56,026 nucleotides of DNA from Pontibacter pamirensis (GCF_010015475.1 NZ_SSNI01000037.1:1-56026); one strand, 5' to 3'; shown: positions 1-7,417, counted from the first letter of the stretch. Program-made: numbers and translations. Notes: generated by a model from the sequence alone, not told the origin.

Positions 1-1
1 G

Positions 2-118
2 CTGGGAGGATGGAAGCCACATGAAAAGAGAGCAGGTGTTATCACCCTCCACCGCGGATACATGGAATTCTGTAAAATCTTCGATGGGTGGATGCTCGCG
101 CAGAAATTTGTGTCCTAA
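2..118 (+). CDS. IS4-like transposase, C-terminal fragment (runs off window start)
   Basis: The frame is open from base 2 and ends at TAA 116-118, giving 38 residues. It begins LGGWKPHEKRAGVITLHRGY and ends with DGWMLAQKF near the stop. A GGW-x-P....G-x-T-x-x-RG...G-x-x-LA pattern is typical of the extreme C-terminus of IS4-superfamily transposases (IS50 Tnp has a comparable GGF....W..L..FLAAKDL tail); that assignment is from memory of the family, not a search. The catalytic domain lies outside the window. The IS terminus should fall between 118 and about 225 but no end repeat can be fixed without the other end. Another IS4-superfamily subgroup is possible. Confidence 0.6.
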   Translation: MGGWKPHEKRAGVITLHRGYMEFCKIFDGWMLAQKFVS

Positions 119-220
119 TCGTAGCCTCGGAGGGGCAGGGGAGCCTGCTGTTCCTGATTCAGACTGCTCTCGTTTATTGCAGCCTTCATCCAGTTTATAC
201 ACCTAATAGAGGTAAATTAG

Positions 221-226
221 TATAAT
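221..226 (+). promoter_or_regulatory. TATAAT box directly upstream of the DUF559 gene
   Basis: TATAAT lies six bases before the ATG at 232. No convincing -35 box is visible. It is a weak call: either a -10-like element for a very short leader or a chance AT-rich match. Confidence 0.25.
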
Positions 227-231
227 AGATT

Positions 232-588
232 ATGGCGCTGCATAACAGGAAATACTTAAAAGAGAATCGAAGAGAACTGAGAGGTAGTTTAACACCCGAT
301 GAGGCGGAACTTTGGAAATACCTAAAGGAGGGCCAGCTTTTAGGTCGCAAATTCAGGAGACAACATAGTATTGGAAATTATATTCTAGACTTCTACTGCC
401 CATCTGAAAGAATAGCCATTGAACTTGACGGCCAGGTTCACCTAAACTCTAATGCTGAATACTTTGATGAGAAACGGGACCAAGCACTTAAAAGCTTAGG
501 CATGAAGGTGCTGCGCTTTAAGAATAAGGAGGTGTTCGAAAATCATGATGCCATGCTACAGGAAATCAGCAGTAGCTTCAGTAAGTAA
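232..588 (+). CDS. DUF559 / Vsr-like PD-(D/E)XK endonuclease-fold protein
   Basis: A complete 118-residue protein matching the short DUF559 family, whose fold resembles very-short-patch-repair (Vsr) endonucleases. Visible signature: FRRQHSIGNYILDFYCP (about residues 38-54), IAIELDGQVH (about 60-69) and VLRFKNKEV near residues 90-98. The Asp of LDFYC, the Glu of IELDG and the Gln/His after it are the expected metal-site residues. Substrate and role of this family are unsettled; DNA nicking is an inference from fold. The gene stands alone between the IS4-like fragment and thiL, a common setting for these small genes in Bacteroidota. A weak hairpin (CCCCT...AGGGG) follows the stop. Confidence 0.8.
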   Translation: MALHNRKYLKENRRELRGSLTPDEAELWKYLKEGQLLGRKFRRQHSIGNYILDFYCPSERIAIELDGQVHLNSNAEYFDEKRDQALKSLGMKVLRFKNKEVFENHDAMLQEISSSFSK

Positions 589-758
589 AACTCCCCTCCT
601 TAGAAAATGAGGGGCAGTGGTGGTTGGACCCAGTACCGCAAATTATGAACTGTAGCAAAAGCGGCAACTAAAGCAATTGACTTCACAAAACAACTGGCTA
701 ACTTACAGAGGTGCAAATCCTGTAAACAACACCAAATTACTTCTTGCCTCAATTTCCG

Positions 759-766
759 TATCTTTG
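759..766 (+). promoter_or_regulatory. TAnnTTTG promoter -7 box for thiL
   Basis: TATCTTTG matches the Bacteroidota -7 consensus TAnnTTTG. The ATG of thiL is at 789, giving a leader of roughly 20 bases. The -33 TTG is not well placed (nearest at 744-746, only 12 bases away). Confidence 0.55.
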
Positions 767-788
767 CACATCCAAAAGAGATAATATT

Positions 789-1814
789 ATGAGTGACTAT
801 ACCCCGCTTAGCGAACTCGGTGAGTTTGGCTTGATTAAGCGAATAAAAGAGAAGTTTGAGTTACAAAATGCGTCTTCAGTGAAAGGCATCGGCGACGATG
901 CCGCCGTGCTGGAGCCGCAGGAGAAGCAACTGGTGGTGACAAGCGATATGCTGCTGGAAGGGGTGCATTTCGATTTGACGTTCTGCCCGCTGAAGCACCT
1001 GGGCTATAAGGCTGTGGCAGTGAATGTGTCTGATATTGCGGCCATGAATGCAAAGCCAACCCAGATTACAGTGAATATTGGTTTAGGCGCACGCTTTACC
1101 GTGGAAGCCGTGGAAGAACTGTACGAGGGCATTCGCCTGGCCTGTGAAAACTATAAAGTAGACTTAATTGGCGGCGATACCACCTCGTCCAGAGCGGGGC
1201 TGGTGATTAGCGTGACAGCGATAGGGGAGGTAGCCAAAGGAGAAGCCGTGCTGCGCAGCGGTGCCCAGGTGAACGACCTTGTGTGTGTGACAGGCGATTT
1301 AGGTGCGGCTTACTTAGGACTTCAGGTGCTGGAGCGGGAGAAGCAGGCGTTTATGGCCAACCCCGACATGCAGCCGGAACTGGAGAACAAGCAATACATC
1401 GTGGGCCGCCAGTTGCGGCCAGAGGCCCGTATGGATGTGGTGTATGAGCTGAAGGAGCTGGGTGTTAAACCTACTTCCATGATAGATATTTCGGATGGCT
1501 TAGCCTCTGAACTGATGCACATCTGCAGCCAGTCGGGAGTGGGCGCTACGGTTTACAAAGACAACCTGCCTGCCGATGGGCAGATGCTGGAGACGGCTGT
1601 GGAGTTTAACCTCGACCCAATTACGTGCATCATGAACGGCGGTGAAGACTACGAATTGCTCTTTACTATACCACTAACTGACCATGACAAAGTGAAGAAT
1701 CACCCCGACATCACCATCATCGGCAAAATAACAGAAGCCAGCGAGGGCGTGAACATTGCCAACAAGCACGGGCAGGCTTTCCCGCTAAAGGCGCAGGGCT
1801 GGAGTCATTTTTAA
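789..1814 (+). CDS. thiL: Thiamine-monophosphate kinase ThiL
   Basis: ThiL phosphorylates thiamine monophosphate to thiamine pyrophosphate with ATP, the last step of cofactor synthesis, in the cytoplasm. The 341-residue product carries the AIR-synthase-like signatures: GIGDDAAVLEP (about residues 32-42), TSDMLLEGVHFD (51-62), VNVSDIAAMNAKP, GGDTTSS, VTGDLGAAYLG, MIDISDGLASEL and GGEDYELLFTI. The frame is open upstream to 744, but the start at 789 (MSDYTPLSELGEFGLI) fits the family and follows the TATCTTTG promoter box, whereas the upstream stretch overlaps that promoter. A 19-bp bidirectional hairpin terminator follows. It is single-gene and not clustered with other thi genes. Confidence 0.95.
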   Translation: MSDYTPLSELGEFGLIKRIKEKFELQNASSVKGIGDDAAVLEPQEKQLVVTSDMLLEGVHFDLTFCPLKHLGYKAVAVNVSDIAAMNAKPTQITVNIGLGARFTVEAVEELYEGIRLACENYKVDLIGGDTTSSRAGLVISVTAIGEVAKGEAVLRSGAQVNDLVCVTGDLGAAYLGLQVLEREKQAFMANPDMQPELENKQYIVGRQLRPEARMDVVYELKELGVKPTSMIDISDGLASELMHICSQSGVGATVYKDNLPADGQMLETAVEFNLDPITCIMNGGEDYELLFTIPLTDHDKVKNHPDITIIGKITEASEGVNIANKHGQAFPLKAQGWSHF

Positions 1815-1861
1815 GGATTGAAAGATAAAGGACTGTTTGACAAAGTACTAAAGACTTCTCA

Positions 1862-1902
1862 AAAACAAGAAAAGCAGCCAGTGTGGCTGCTTTTCTTGTT
1901 TT
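1862..1902. terminator. 19-bp perfect hairpin, bidirectional terminator
   Basis: Arms at 1862-1880 and 1884-1902 pair perfectly around a 3-base loop (GTG), with an A-run on the left and T-run on the right, so it can terminate both strands. The GC core GAAAAGCAGCCA is shared with the hairpin at 5319-5355. Confidence 0.85.
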
Positions 1903-2014
1903 ACAGTTCTTGTAACAGGACAACAACACTAGCATCACACTACAGACTACTGCTATTCTGCTACATGAAGATTTAGCGTATGCCTTCGTTAAAATAATGT
2001 TCTTTGTCTTGTAT

Positions 2015-2037
2015 CCTTCCTTCCTTCCTTCCTTCCT
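2015..2037. repeat. CCTT tetranucleotide microsatellite
   Basis: Five CCTT units plus CCT in perfect tandem, located between the thiL terminator and the stop of the 2067-2435 gene. It lies outside any convincing coding frame. Confidence 0.9.
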
Positions 2038-2066
2038 CCTTTGTCCAGTAGTCCTTCGTCTTCAAA

Positions 2067-2435
2067 CTAATCCTCCGGAAAAGGGATAAACACGAAGTTC
2101 TGGAAGTCTTCGTCTACCACGAAGAGGCAGCAGTATTCATCAGGGTCTTTATAGGCGGCTTTAAAATCGTCCACTTTATCAGGCATGACCAGCTGCCGCT
2201 GCACGAAGTCTTCTAAGTAAGAGGCATTGATGTGCCACTCAAGCGCCGCTTCCTCTTTTGCCAGGAAGACAGAGCCCACCGGCACCTGTGTGCGGCTGAA
2301 CACGAAAATCGGGTACTCTGATATTTTGCGTTTACGCACCTGGTATGATGCTTCTTTCAGCGTCTCGGCCACCACTACAAAATCTTTGGAGATGGTGCCA
2401 AGGTATTTACCATTTAATTCCGGATCGTTTTCCAT
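2067..2435 (-). CDS. Conserved hypothetical protein, 122 aa
   Basis: Family not recognised. The 122-residue acidic protein has no signal peptide or membrane segment. It is rich in aromatic residues and reads as a compact mixed alpha/beta domain: FVVVAETLKEASYQVRKRK (residues about 19-37), FSRTQVPVGSVFLAKEE, then an acidic end with DEYCCLFVVDEDFQNFVFI. The codon pattern and complete start/stop frame support a real gene. It lies downstream of rlmD on the same strand, 188 bases away, in what may be a loose operon, although three decamer repeats fill the gap and could carry its own control. Function unknown. Confidence 0.75.
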   Translation of the reverse strand: MENDPELNGKYLGTISKDFVVVAETLKEASYQVRKRKISEYPIFVFSRTQVPVGSVFLAKEEAALEWHINASYLEDFVQRQLVMPDKVDDFKAAYKDPDEYCCLFVVDEDFQNFVFIPFPED

Positions 2436-2448
2436 ATTTCTTTCTGCG

Positions 2449-2493
2449 TATCAGGTAGCTTTTATCACGTAGCTCAATACTTGTATCAGGTAG
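2449..2493. repeat. Three spaced decamer repeats upstream of the 122-aa gene
   Basis: TATCAGGTAG occurs at 2449-2458 and 2484-2493, and a one-mismatch copy TATCACGTAG at 2463-2472. All are in the same orientation, 14 and 21 bases apart, and lie 14-58 bases upstream of the minus-strand start at 2435. No TAnnTTTG box is present in this gap. Confidence 0.55.
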
Positions 2494-2623
2494 TTCGACT
2501 TTAGGGTTAAGGATTATGTATCAAAAGACTTTCATACCTTTTCCTGTAGTTTTCTGTCAGAAGTCTTTCAGTCAAGCGAAAGTATCGTCGTGCTACTTGT
2601 TACGTGCTTCGTGATACGCGTTT

Positions 2624-4033
2624 TTATTTAGCGGTTAACAATACAATATTTTCAACGTGGTGCGTTTGCGGAAACATGTCTACAGGTTGCACGCGCGCCA
2701 CCTTGTACTTTGGAGAGAGCAACTCAAGGTCACGGGCTTGTGTGGCTGGGTTACAGCTTACATACACAATGCGCCCTGGGTGCACCTGCAATAGCTTTGC
2801 TATCACATCCTCGTGCATGCCGGCACGTGGTGGGTCCGTAATCACGACATTAGGGCGTCCATGGCGCTCCACCAGTTCATCGGAAAGAATATCTTTCATG
2901 TCTCCTGCATAAAACGTGGTATTGGTGATGTTGTTGATCTGGGAGTTAATTTTGGCGTCTTCTATTGCACTCGGCACATACTCAATACCGATTACCTCAC
3001 GACACTGTCGGGCCACAAAATTCGCAATCGTTCCGGCGCCGGTATAGAGGTCATACACCAGTTCGTCTCCTGTCAAGCCTGCAAGCTCCCTTGTCAGTTT
3101 GTAAAGTTCATACGCCTGGTCTGCATTGGTCTGATAAAAAGACTTTGGCCCCACACGGAATTGAATACCCTCCATCTCCTCGTGTATATAAGGCAAACCA
3201 TGGTAGCACACTACCTCCAGGTCGTGGTAAGTCTCATTGCCTTTGGAATTCACCACATACTGCAGCGAGGTAATTTCCGGAAAAGTCACCTTCAGGTGCT
3301 CCATAATTCCCAGAATCGCCTCCCGGTCATTTCGGAAAACCTGCAAAATAACCATCAGTTCTCCGGTATTGGCTGTCCGGATGATGAGGTTGCGCAGGAA
3401 GCCTGCCTGCTTCACCACATCAAAGAACTCCAGCCCATGCTCCCGGCCATACCGGCGCACTTCCAGGCGAATGGCATTCGACGGGTCCGGCTGCAGGTAG
3501 CAGTGCTGTATGTCCAGGATCTTATCGAAGCGGCCTGGTATGTGGAAGCCCAGCGCATTGCGGTCGAACTCTTCCACTGACTTTATCTGCTCGTTTGTAA
3601 GCCAACCGTTAGGGGAGAACGTAAATTCCAGCTTATTTCGGTAGTACCTGGTTTTGGCAGAACCCAGGATAGGGCCAAACTCCGGCAGCGCCACTTTGCC
3701 GATGCGCTCCAGGTTGTCCTTCACCTGCTTTTGCTTGTAGTGCAGCTGTGTGTCGTAGCCAATGTGTTGCCACTTACAGCCGCCGCATACCCCGAAGTGC
3801 TCACAGAAAGGTTCCACGCGCAGCTCTGAGTACTCCCGGAAAGCAACAGGCACGGCCTCTAGAAAGCTTTTCTTTTTGCGGGTAACGCGCAGGTCTACCA
3901 CGTCGCCGGGAGCCACACCGGCCACAAAAATCACCATGTTGTTATGGCGCGCCAGGCATTTACCCTCCGCCACCATCTCCTCGATTCTTATATTTTCGAG
4001 TATCTCGAATTTATTTTTCTTCTGTTTTCTCAC
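2624..4033 (-). CDS. rlmD: 23S rRNA (uracil-5-)-methyltransferase RlmD/RumA family
   Basis: A SAM-dependent enzyme that makes m5U in 23S rRNA (or a related RNA; bacterial RlmD, RlmC and TrmA-like paralogues are hard to separate by eye). The 469 residues have an N-terminal TRAM domain (about 10-65) followed by an iron-sulfur cluster motif with C77, C83, C86 and C178. The methyltransferase core has the SAM loop VYDLYTGAGTIANF, the TDPPRAGMHEDV motif and the catalytic cysteine in VSCNPATQ. Length fits the family. Upstream lies a repeat-filled 438-base gap. Long plus-strand frames inside it are antisense shadows. Confidence 0.93.
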   Translation of the reverse strand: MRKQKKNKFEILENIRIEEMVAEGKCLARHNNMVIFVAGVAPGDVVDLRVTRKKKSFLEAVPVAFREYSELRVEPFCEHFGVCGGCKWQHIGYDTQLHYKQKQVKDNLERIGKVALPEFGPILGSAKTRYYRNKLEFTFSPNGWLTNEQIKSVEEFDRNALGFHIPGRFDKILDIQHCYLQPDPSNAIRLEVRRYGREHGLEFFDVVKQAGFLRNLIIRTANTGELMVILQVFRNDREAILGIMEHLKVTFPEITSLQYVVNSKGNETYHDLEVVCYHGLPYIHEEMEGIQFRVGPKSFYQTNADQAYELYKLTRELAGLTGDELVYDLYTGAGTIANFVARQCREVIGIEYVPSAIEDAKINSQINNITNTTFYAGDMKDILSDELVERHGRPNVVITDPPRAGMHEDVIAKLLQVHPGRIVYVSCNPATQARDLELLSPKYKVARVQPVDMFPQTHHVENIVLLTAK

Positions 4034-4129
4034 AATGCTGCAAAATTAATCAAAATAGAGGAGAAAAGGGCAGGAGTGTAGTTCTGATAATGAGGTAATC
4101 GCCTTTTGTGGCTGAACTTGCGCATAAGT

Positions 4130-4290
4130 GTCAGCGGAGCGAACTGTCGATAGATATAAAATTTATGGAATTTTTTAGCTCCAGAGGAGCGACCTATTGG
4201 AGGTATGTGTACAGGCCGCTCCTCCGGAGCTAAAGTCGTTCTGAGGACATTGGTCCATCAACAGGTCGTCCCGCTAGGACTTAAAACATT
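4130..4290. repeat. Field of related small-hairpin intergenic repeats
   Basis: The 438-base gap between rlmD and the SDR gene (4034-4471) contains at least three related modules: 4171-4204 on plus, and 4206-4234 and 4256-4288 on minus. Each reads TTTTA, then a GCTCC/GTCC hairpin with its GGAGC/GGAC partner, then GRCCTRTTG-like or GGCCTGTAC. Degenerate relatives appear at about 4130-4158 and 4235-4255. Modules 1 and 2 face each other and form an imperfect cruciform spanning 4174-4234. Nothing here looks coding. The rest of the gap is AT-rich and holds the SDR promoter. Confidence 0.7.
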
Positions 4291-4436
4291 TTTTAAATAA
4301 TTTTTTGTGATATCTGAACAGAGATGTATAACCATCTTCTGATGGCTTCAAAACTATAGGATTGCTTTAGAAGGATATACCAGTTACGGTAGTTCCATCA
4401 CCTAACTATCAACAAAAAGCTATCAACAATAACCTT

Positions 4437-4444
4437 TATCTTTG
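4437..4444 (+). promoter_or_regulatory. TAnnTTTG promoter -7 box for the SDR gene
   Basis: TATCTTTG, 27 bases before the ATG at 4472. No -33 TTG at the usual distance. Confidence 0.5.
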
Positions 4445-4471
4445 TAACTCTAATTAAGTGATTTCATCAGT

Positions 4472-5284
4472 ATGAAAGACAAGGTAGTATTAATCACAGG
4501 CGGCACGTCCGGTATTGGAAAGGCCTGTGCCTTTGCTTTTGGCAGGGCAGGGGCAAAAGTGGTCTTTACGGGGCGTAACCTTCAGAACCTGCAGCAGACT
4601 TCGCAGGAACTAACAGCGGCAGGCATCAACAACCTGCCTGTGCAGGCAGATGTGAGCGTGGAGGAGCAGTGTGAGCAAATGGTGCAGAAAGCTGTGAACA
4701 AGTACGGTCGCTTGGATGTGCTGGTAAACAACGCAGGAATCTCGATGCGCGCCCTTTTTGAGGATCTGCACCTGGATGTTATTCGAAAAGTGATGGACAT
4801 TAACTTCTGGGGCACTGTATACAGCACAAAGTATGCGCTGCCTTATATCAAAGCAGGCAAAGGCTCTATTATAGGTATTTCTTCTATAGCCGGCTACCGG
4901 GGGCTCCCTGCCCGCACAGGTTACTCCGCTTCCAAGTTTGCGATGCACGGTTTCCTGGAGACACTGCGCACCGAATTGCTGCACCAGGGGGTGCACGTAA
5001 TGGTAGCATGTCCGGGTTTTACGGCCTCCAATATTCGGAACACTGCGCTGGCAGCAGACGGGCTCCAGCAGGGGGAGTCGCCACGGGAGGAGGGAGACAT
5101 GATGACGGCAGAAGAAGTAGCAGAACGCATCCTGAAAGCCACCCAACAACGCAAGCGCGACCTGGTGATGACCTTCCAGGGAAAGTTGACGGTATTCCTG
5201 AACAAGTGGCTACCCGGCCTTACCGATAAGTTGGTGTTCAATGTAATGGCGAAGGAGAAAGATTCGCCGCTGAAAAAAGGATGA
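4472..5284 (+). CDS. SDR family NAD(P)-dependent oxidoreductase
   Basis: A classical short-chain dehydrogenase/reductase of 270 residues. It has the nucleotide-binding TGGTSGIG (about residues 9-16), the NNAGI motif (about 88-92), the active-site Ser in GISSIAGYRG and the YSASK catalytic Tyr/Lys pair. The C-terminal extension (QRKRDLVMTFQGKL, then a hydrophobic stretch to residue 265) resembles DHRS7-like/DltE-like members that act on membrane-proximal lipophilic substrates; the substrate cannot be read from sequence. Single-gene unit with its own promoter box and a 17-bp terminator. Confidence 0.9.
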   Translation: MKDKVVLITGGTSGIGKACAFAFGRAGAKVVFTGRNLQNLQQTSQELTAAGINNLPVQADVSVEEQCEQMVQKAVNKYGRLDVLVNNAGISMRALFEDLHLDVIRKVMDINFWGTVYSTKYALPYIKAGKGSIIGISSIAGYRGLPARTGYSASKFAMHGFLETLRTELLHQGVHVMVACPGFTASNIRNTALAADGLQQGESPREEGDMMTAEEVAERILKATQQRKRDLVMTFQGKLTVFLNKWLPGLTDKLVFNVMAKEKDSPLKKG

Positions 5285-5318
5285 AAGACAAAGAATTTTG
5301 GATAAAAGAGTATTTAAA

Positions 5319-5355
5319 AATAGGAAAAGCAGCCATATTGGCTGCTTTTCCTATT
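5319..5355. terminator. 17-bp perfect hairpin, bidirectional terminator
   Basis: Arms 5319-5335 and 5339-5355 with a 3-base loop. It has the same GAAAAGCAGCCA core as the hairpin at 1862-1902. It sits between the convergent SDR and TPR/SH3 genes. Confidence 0.85.
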
Positions 5356-5463
5356 CTATAACTCATAATTACACTTCTGACAATAAGTACTGAGTTGTTA
5401 ATGAATGTGCGTCTGTCTGTTTGTTAAGGTAGTCCTTTGTCCTTCTTCTTTCATCCAAAAGAA

Positions 5464-6198
5464 CTAAGGCAACTCCAGCAGATTGCTTTTCCGGATAAAG
5501 GCTTTCTGGCCCTTCCATTCAATTTCGTACCAAATGTCCTGCTCTCCTCTGATAGGTACTTTGTGCCCTTCCGTAGCCGTAGCCAGCCAGGAGCCACCTG
5601 CAGAGGGAGCCGACATAATGGCTACGTGGTTTTTCGTGATGATACCTGCATCCCCTAAGTTCAGGAAGTTAATATAGTAGAGTATAAACAGCAAGTACAG
5701 TGTATAACTGATTTGAAAGGTTTTGCTGAACCGGTGACCCTTGCGCCATTTGAAGAACATGACTGTGGCCGTGACAACGGCAGCGAGCAGCATAAGCTCC
5801 AGCATACGCATATAGTGTTTACTGAACTGCGTTTTGAAGAACAGCAGGTCGTTGTACTCATAGCCCTGGAGACGATGCGCCTGCGCTAGTTCTTCCATCT
5901 TTCGCAGTACCGATCGGCTGGGTTCTTTCGTATAAAAAAGATGCAGGTAATACATAGCACCGGTATAGTCGTGCAGGCCTTCTTTGATGTAAGCCATTTT
6001 CAGGAGCATCTGGGGTGAATACAACTGCTCATGTAAGATTTGCTCGTATAAATCAAAAGCATCGGTGTAGTGCTGTTTTTGAAACAAAGAATCTGCCGTT
6101 GCCAGTGTTGTTTTATCTGCTTGAGCGTTAGCTGGTTTAACCAGAAACGTCAAAAAAATGACTAAAAATGCAGATATTTTAAACCAAAGGTTTTGCAT
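5464..6198 (-). CDS. BatE-like TPR and SH3-domain membrane protein
   Basis: A 244-residue envelope protein. Residues 1-26 form a signal peptide (hydrophobic 8-20, then ANAQ). Residues about 32-110 hold two to three TPR-like helix pairs. Two membrane helices follow at about 133-149 and 163-180, then a C-terminal bacterial SH3 domain (about 188-244) with APSAGGSW and WYEIEWKGQKAFI. This architecture matches BatE-type proteins that sit near Bacteroidota aerotolerance (bat) operons, but no other bat gene is present, so the role here is unknown. The start at 6198 lies next to the divergent tRNA-Lys promoter. Confidence 0.75.
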   Translation of the reverse strand: MQNLWFKISAFLVIFLTFLVKPANAQADKTTLATADSLFQKQHYTDAFDLYEQILHEQLYSPQMLLKMAYIKEGLHDYTGAMYYLHLFYTKEPSRSVLRKMEELAQAHRLQGYEYNDLLFFKTQFSKHYMRMLELMLLAAVVTATVMFFKWRKGHRFSKTFQISYTLYLLFILYYINFLNLGDAGIITKNHVAIMSAPSAGGSWLATATEGHKVPIRGEQDIWYEIEWKGQKAFIRKSNLLELP

Positions 6199-6214
6199 TT
6201 AAGAACTTAGCTGT

Positions 6215-6222
6215 TAGTTTTG
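6215..6222 (+). promoter_or_regulatory. Promoter (-7 box) of first tRNA-Lys
   Basis: TAGTTTTG matches TAnnTTTG, with a -33 TTG at 6193-6195 and a 19-base gap, the expected Bacteroidota geometry. The tRNA starts 47 bases downstream. Confidence 0.65.
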
Positions 6223-6268
6223 CATCGCAATTCAGGGAAACGCCCTGAGAAACGCAAGTTAATAAAAA

Positions 6269-6341
6269 GATTCTGTAGCTCAGCTGGTAGAGCAATACAC
6301 TTTTAATGTATGGGTCCTGGGTTCGAATCCCAGCGGGATCA
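6269..6341 (+). tRNA. tRNA-Lys (anticodon TTT), copy 1
   Basis: A 73-nt cloverleaf: acceptor GATTCTG pairs with CGGGATC (with G-T wobbles), D arm AGCTCAGCTGGTAGAGC, anticodon stem ATACA/TGTAT with loop CTTTTAA, T arm CTGGG TTCGAAT CCCAG and discriminator A. CCA is not encoded. Identical in sequence to copy 2. Confidence 0.97.
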
Positions 6342-6347
6342 CAAATA

Positions 6348-6386
6348 AAATAAAAAGCCTTTTCTGAATGAAAAGGCTTTTTATTT
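6348..6386. terminator. 16-bp hairpin terminator after tRNA-Lys copy 1
   Basis: Perfect arms 6348-6363 and 6371-6386 around a 7-base loop, A-rich on the left and T-rich on the right. Confidence 0.85.
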
Positions 6387-6464
6387 CTACTCTTGCTGAA
6401 GAGAAAGCAGGATGAATTTATAGCTAAAACGGAAAATAACTTTTGGCTGTTAAAAATTATTAAC

Positions 6465-6472
6465 TACCTTTG
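6465..6472 (+). promoter_or_regulatory. Promoter (-7 box) of second tRNA-Lys
   Basis: TACCTTTG with -33 TTG at 6443-6445, 19 bases apart. The tRNA begins 28 bases downstream. Confidence 0.7.
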
Positions 6473-6499
6473 CACTCCCAAATAACGGGAACTAGTACT

Positions 6500-6572
6500 G
6501 ATTCTGTAGCTCAGCTGGTAGAGCAATACACTTTTAATGTATGGGTCCTGGGTTCGAATCCCAGCGGGATCA
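6500..6572 (+). tRNA. tRNA-Lys (anticodon TTT), copy 2
   Basis: Base-for-base identical to the gene at 6269-6341 over all 73 positions, but flanked by unrelated sequence and with its own promoter and terminator. Confidence 0.97.
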
Positions 6573-6580
6573 CTTTTAAC

Positions 6581-6611
6581 GCCTCAAACAACTGTTTGAG
6601 GCTTTTTTTTT
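6581..6611 (+). terminator. Hairpin terminator after tRNA-Lys copy 2
   Basis: GCCTCAAAC / GTTTGAGGC arms with a 4-base loop, followed by nine T residues. Confidence 0.9.
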
Positions 6612-6612
6612 C

Positions 6613-6620
6613 TACTTTTG
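6613..6620 (+). promoter_or_regulatory. TAnnTTTG box upstream of the DUF4403-like gene
   Basis: TACTTTTG directly after the tRNA terminator and 92 bases before the ATG at 6713. Plausible, but no -33 element can be seen because the terminator T-run occupies that position. Confidence 0.4.
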
Positions 6621-6712
6621 GTAATATTAGTATATTGCTATAAAACTTAGGAAAGCATTCAGCAGGAAGCCTTATCTTTCCCTCACAAACAACTACACGG
6701 GTAGGTATATCT

Positions 6713-7330
6713 ATGGAGAACGCTATTAAAATTCATCTGCCGGTATCTGTTTCATACCCAGCTTTGGAAGGGCTAATGCAGAAAAAAATGGTTGGTGACT
6801 TTATTCCCAGGCCAGAAGCAGGTGTAGACACACCACCATACGCCCAGATACTGGATGTTGGACTTGCAGGAAGCAGCACAGGTGACAATGATGTTATCCT
6901 CCGGATCAAACTGAAAATTCTCCGAACAGTTCTGAAGCGGGATCAGGTTGATTTATATGTTCTGGCAACACTCGGTTACGACAATGCGGCGCAGCAACTG
7001 TTTGTCCGGAAGTTTTCGATGGATGCCAAAACCTCCAGCGGTTTCTATAATACGGCTTTAGAGGTGCTGGTCAATAAAGTAGCCTATAATCAAATCATAA
7101 AAAAAGCAAGGGTCAACCTGAGCGAGATTATATCAGCAGAGCTGCTAAAAGCCAACGGCATGTTAGAAACAGGACTGGATCTGAAGGGCAATAAACTAGT
7201 GGGAGCAGTTCAGGAGGTTCGTGTACAGCATGTCATGCCTCAGCCCAAACAGGTTTCTCTTTCGTTTGAACTACTGGCGGATTTGAAGCTTGAGGTTCTT
7301 GATCTGATTAGCCTCATGCCACCAAAATAG
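6713..7330 (+). CDS. DUF4403-like conserved hypothetical protein
   Basis: A 205-residue protein without signal peptide or membrane helix. Its start, IKIHLPVSVSYPALEGLMQKK, followed by beta-rich amphipathic stretches with ILRIKLKILRT, resembles the DUF4403 family, whose beta-sheet repeats recall lipid-binding BPI/SMP-type folds. DUF4403 proteins are usually around 450 residues and exported, so this would be a short cytoplasmic relative; the link is tentative. Near the C-terminus a hydrophobic LSFELLADLKLEVLDLISL could pack as an amphipathic helix. Single-gene unit with a strong terminator at 7383-7417. Function unknown. Confidence 0.6.
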   Translation: MENAIKIHLPVSVSYPALEGLMQKKMVGDFIPRPEAGVDTPPYAQILDVGLAGSSTGDNDVILRIKLKILRTVLKRDQVDLYVLATLGYDNAAQQLFVRKFSMDAKTSSGFYNTALEVLVNKVAYNQIIKKARVNLSEIISAELLKANGMLETGLDLKGNKLVGAVQEVRVQHVMPQPKQVSLSFELLADLKLEVLDLISLMPPK

Positions 7331-7382
7331 GTGCTCATGCTTTTCCCTTAGCAAATTAAGATAGAATAAACTAACTCATATA

Positions 7383-7417
7383 GAAGCCCGGCTAATCACC
7401 CTGATTAGCCGGGTTTC
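7383..7417. terminator. 16-bp hairpin terminator after the DUF4403-like gene
   Basis: Arms 7383-7398 and 7402-7417 (one G-T pair) enclosing CCC. The 3' side ends GGGTTTC. Confidence 0.85.

Noticed and set aside
190..205. TTTATACAC similar to an IS50 end
   Set aside because: Its orientation is that of a left end, whereas a right end is expected here, and no partner repeat is available.
21..206. Open frame of 61 codons on plus
   Set aside because: It overlaps the IS4-like transposase tail in another frame, has no recognisable protein and no conserved features; the frame from base 2 makes better sense.
744..788. 15-residue N-terminal extension of ThiL
   Set aside because: It overlaps the TATCTTTG promoter box and lacks family conservation; 789 chosen.
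2813..3580. Long 255-codon plus-strand frame
   Set aside because: It is antisense to rlmD, with no domain; a GC-driven shadow.
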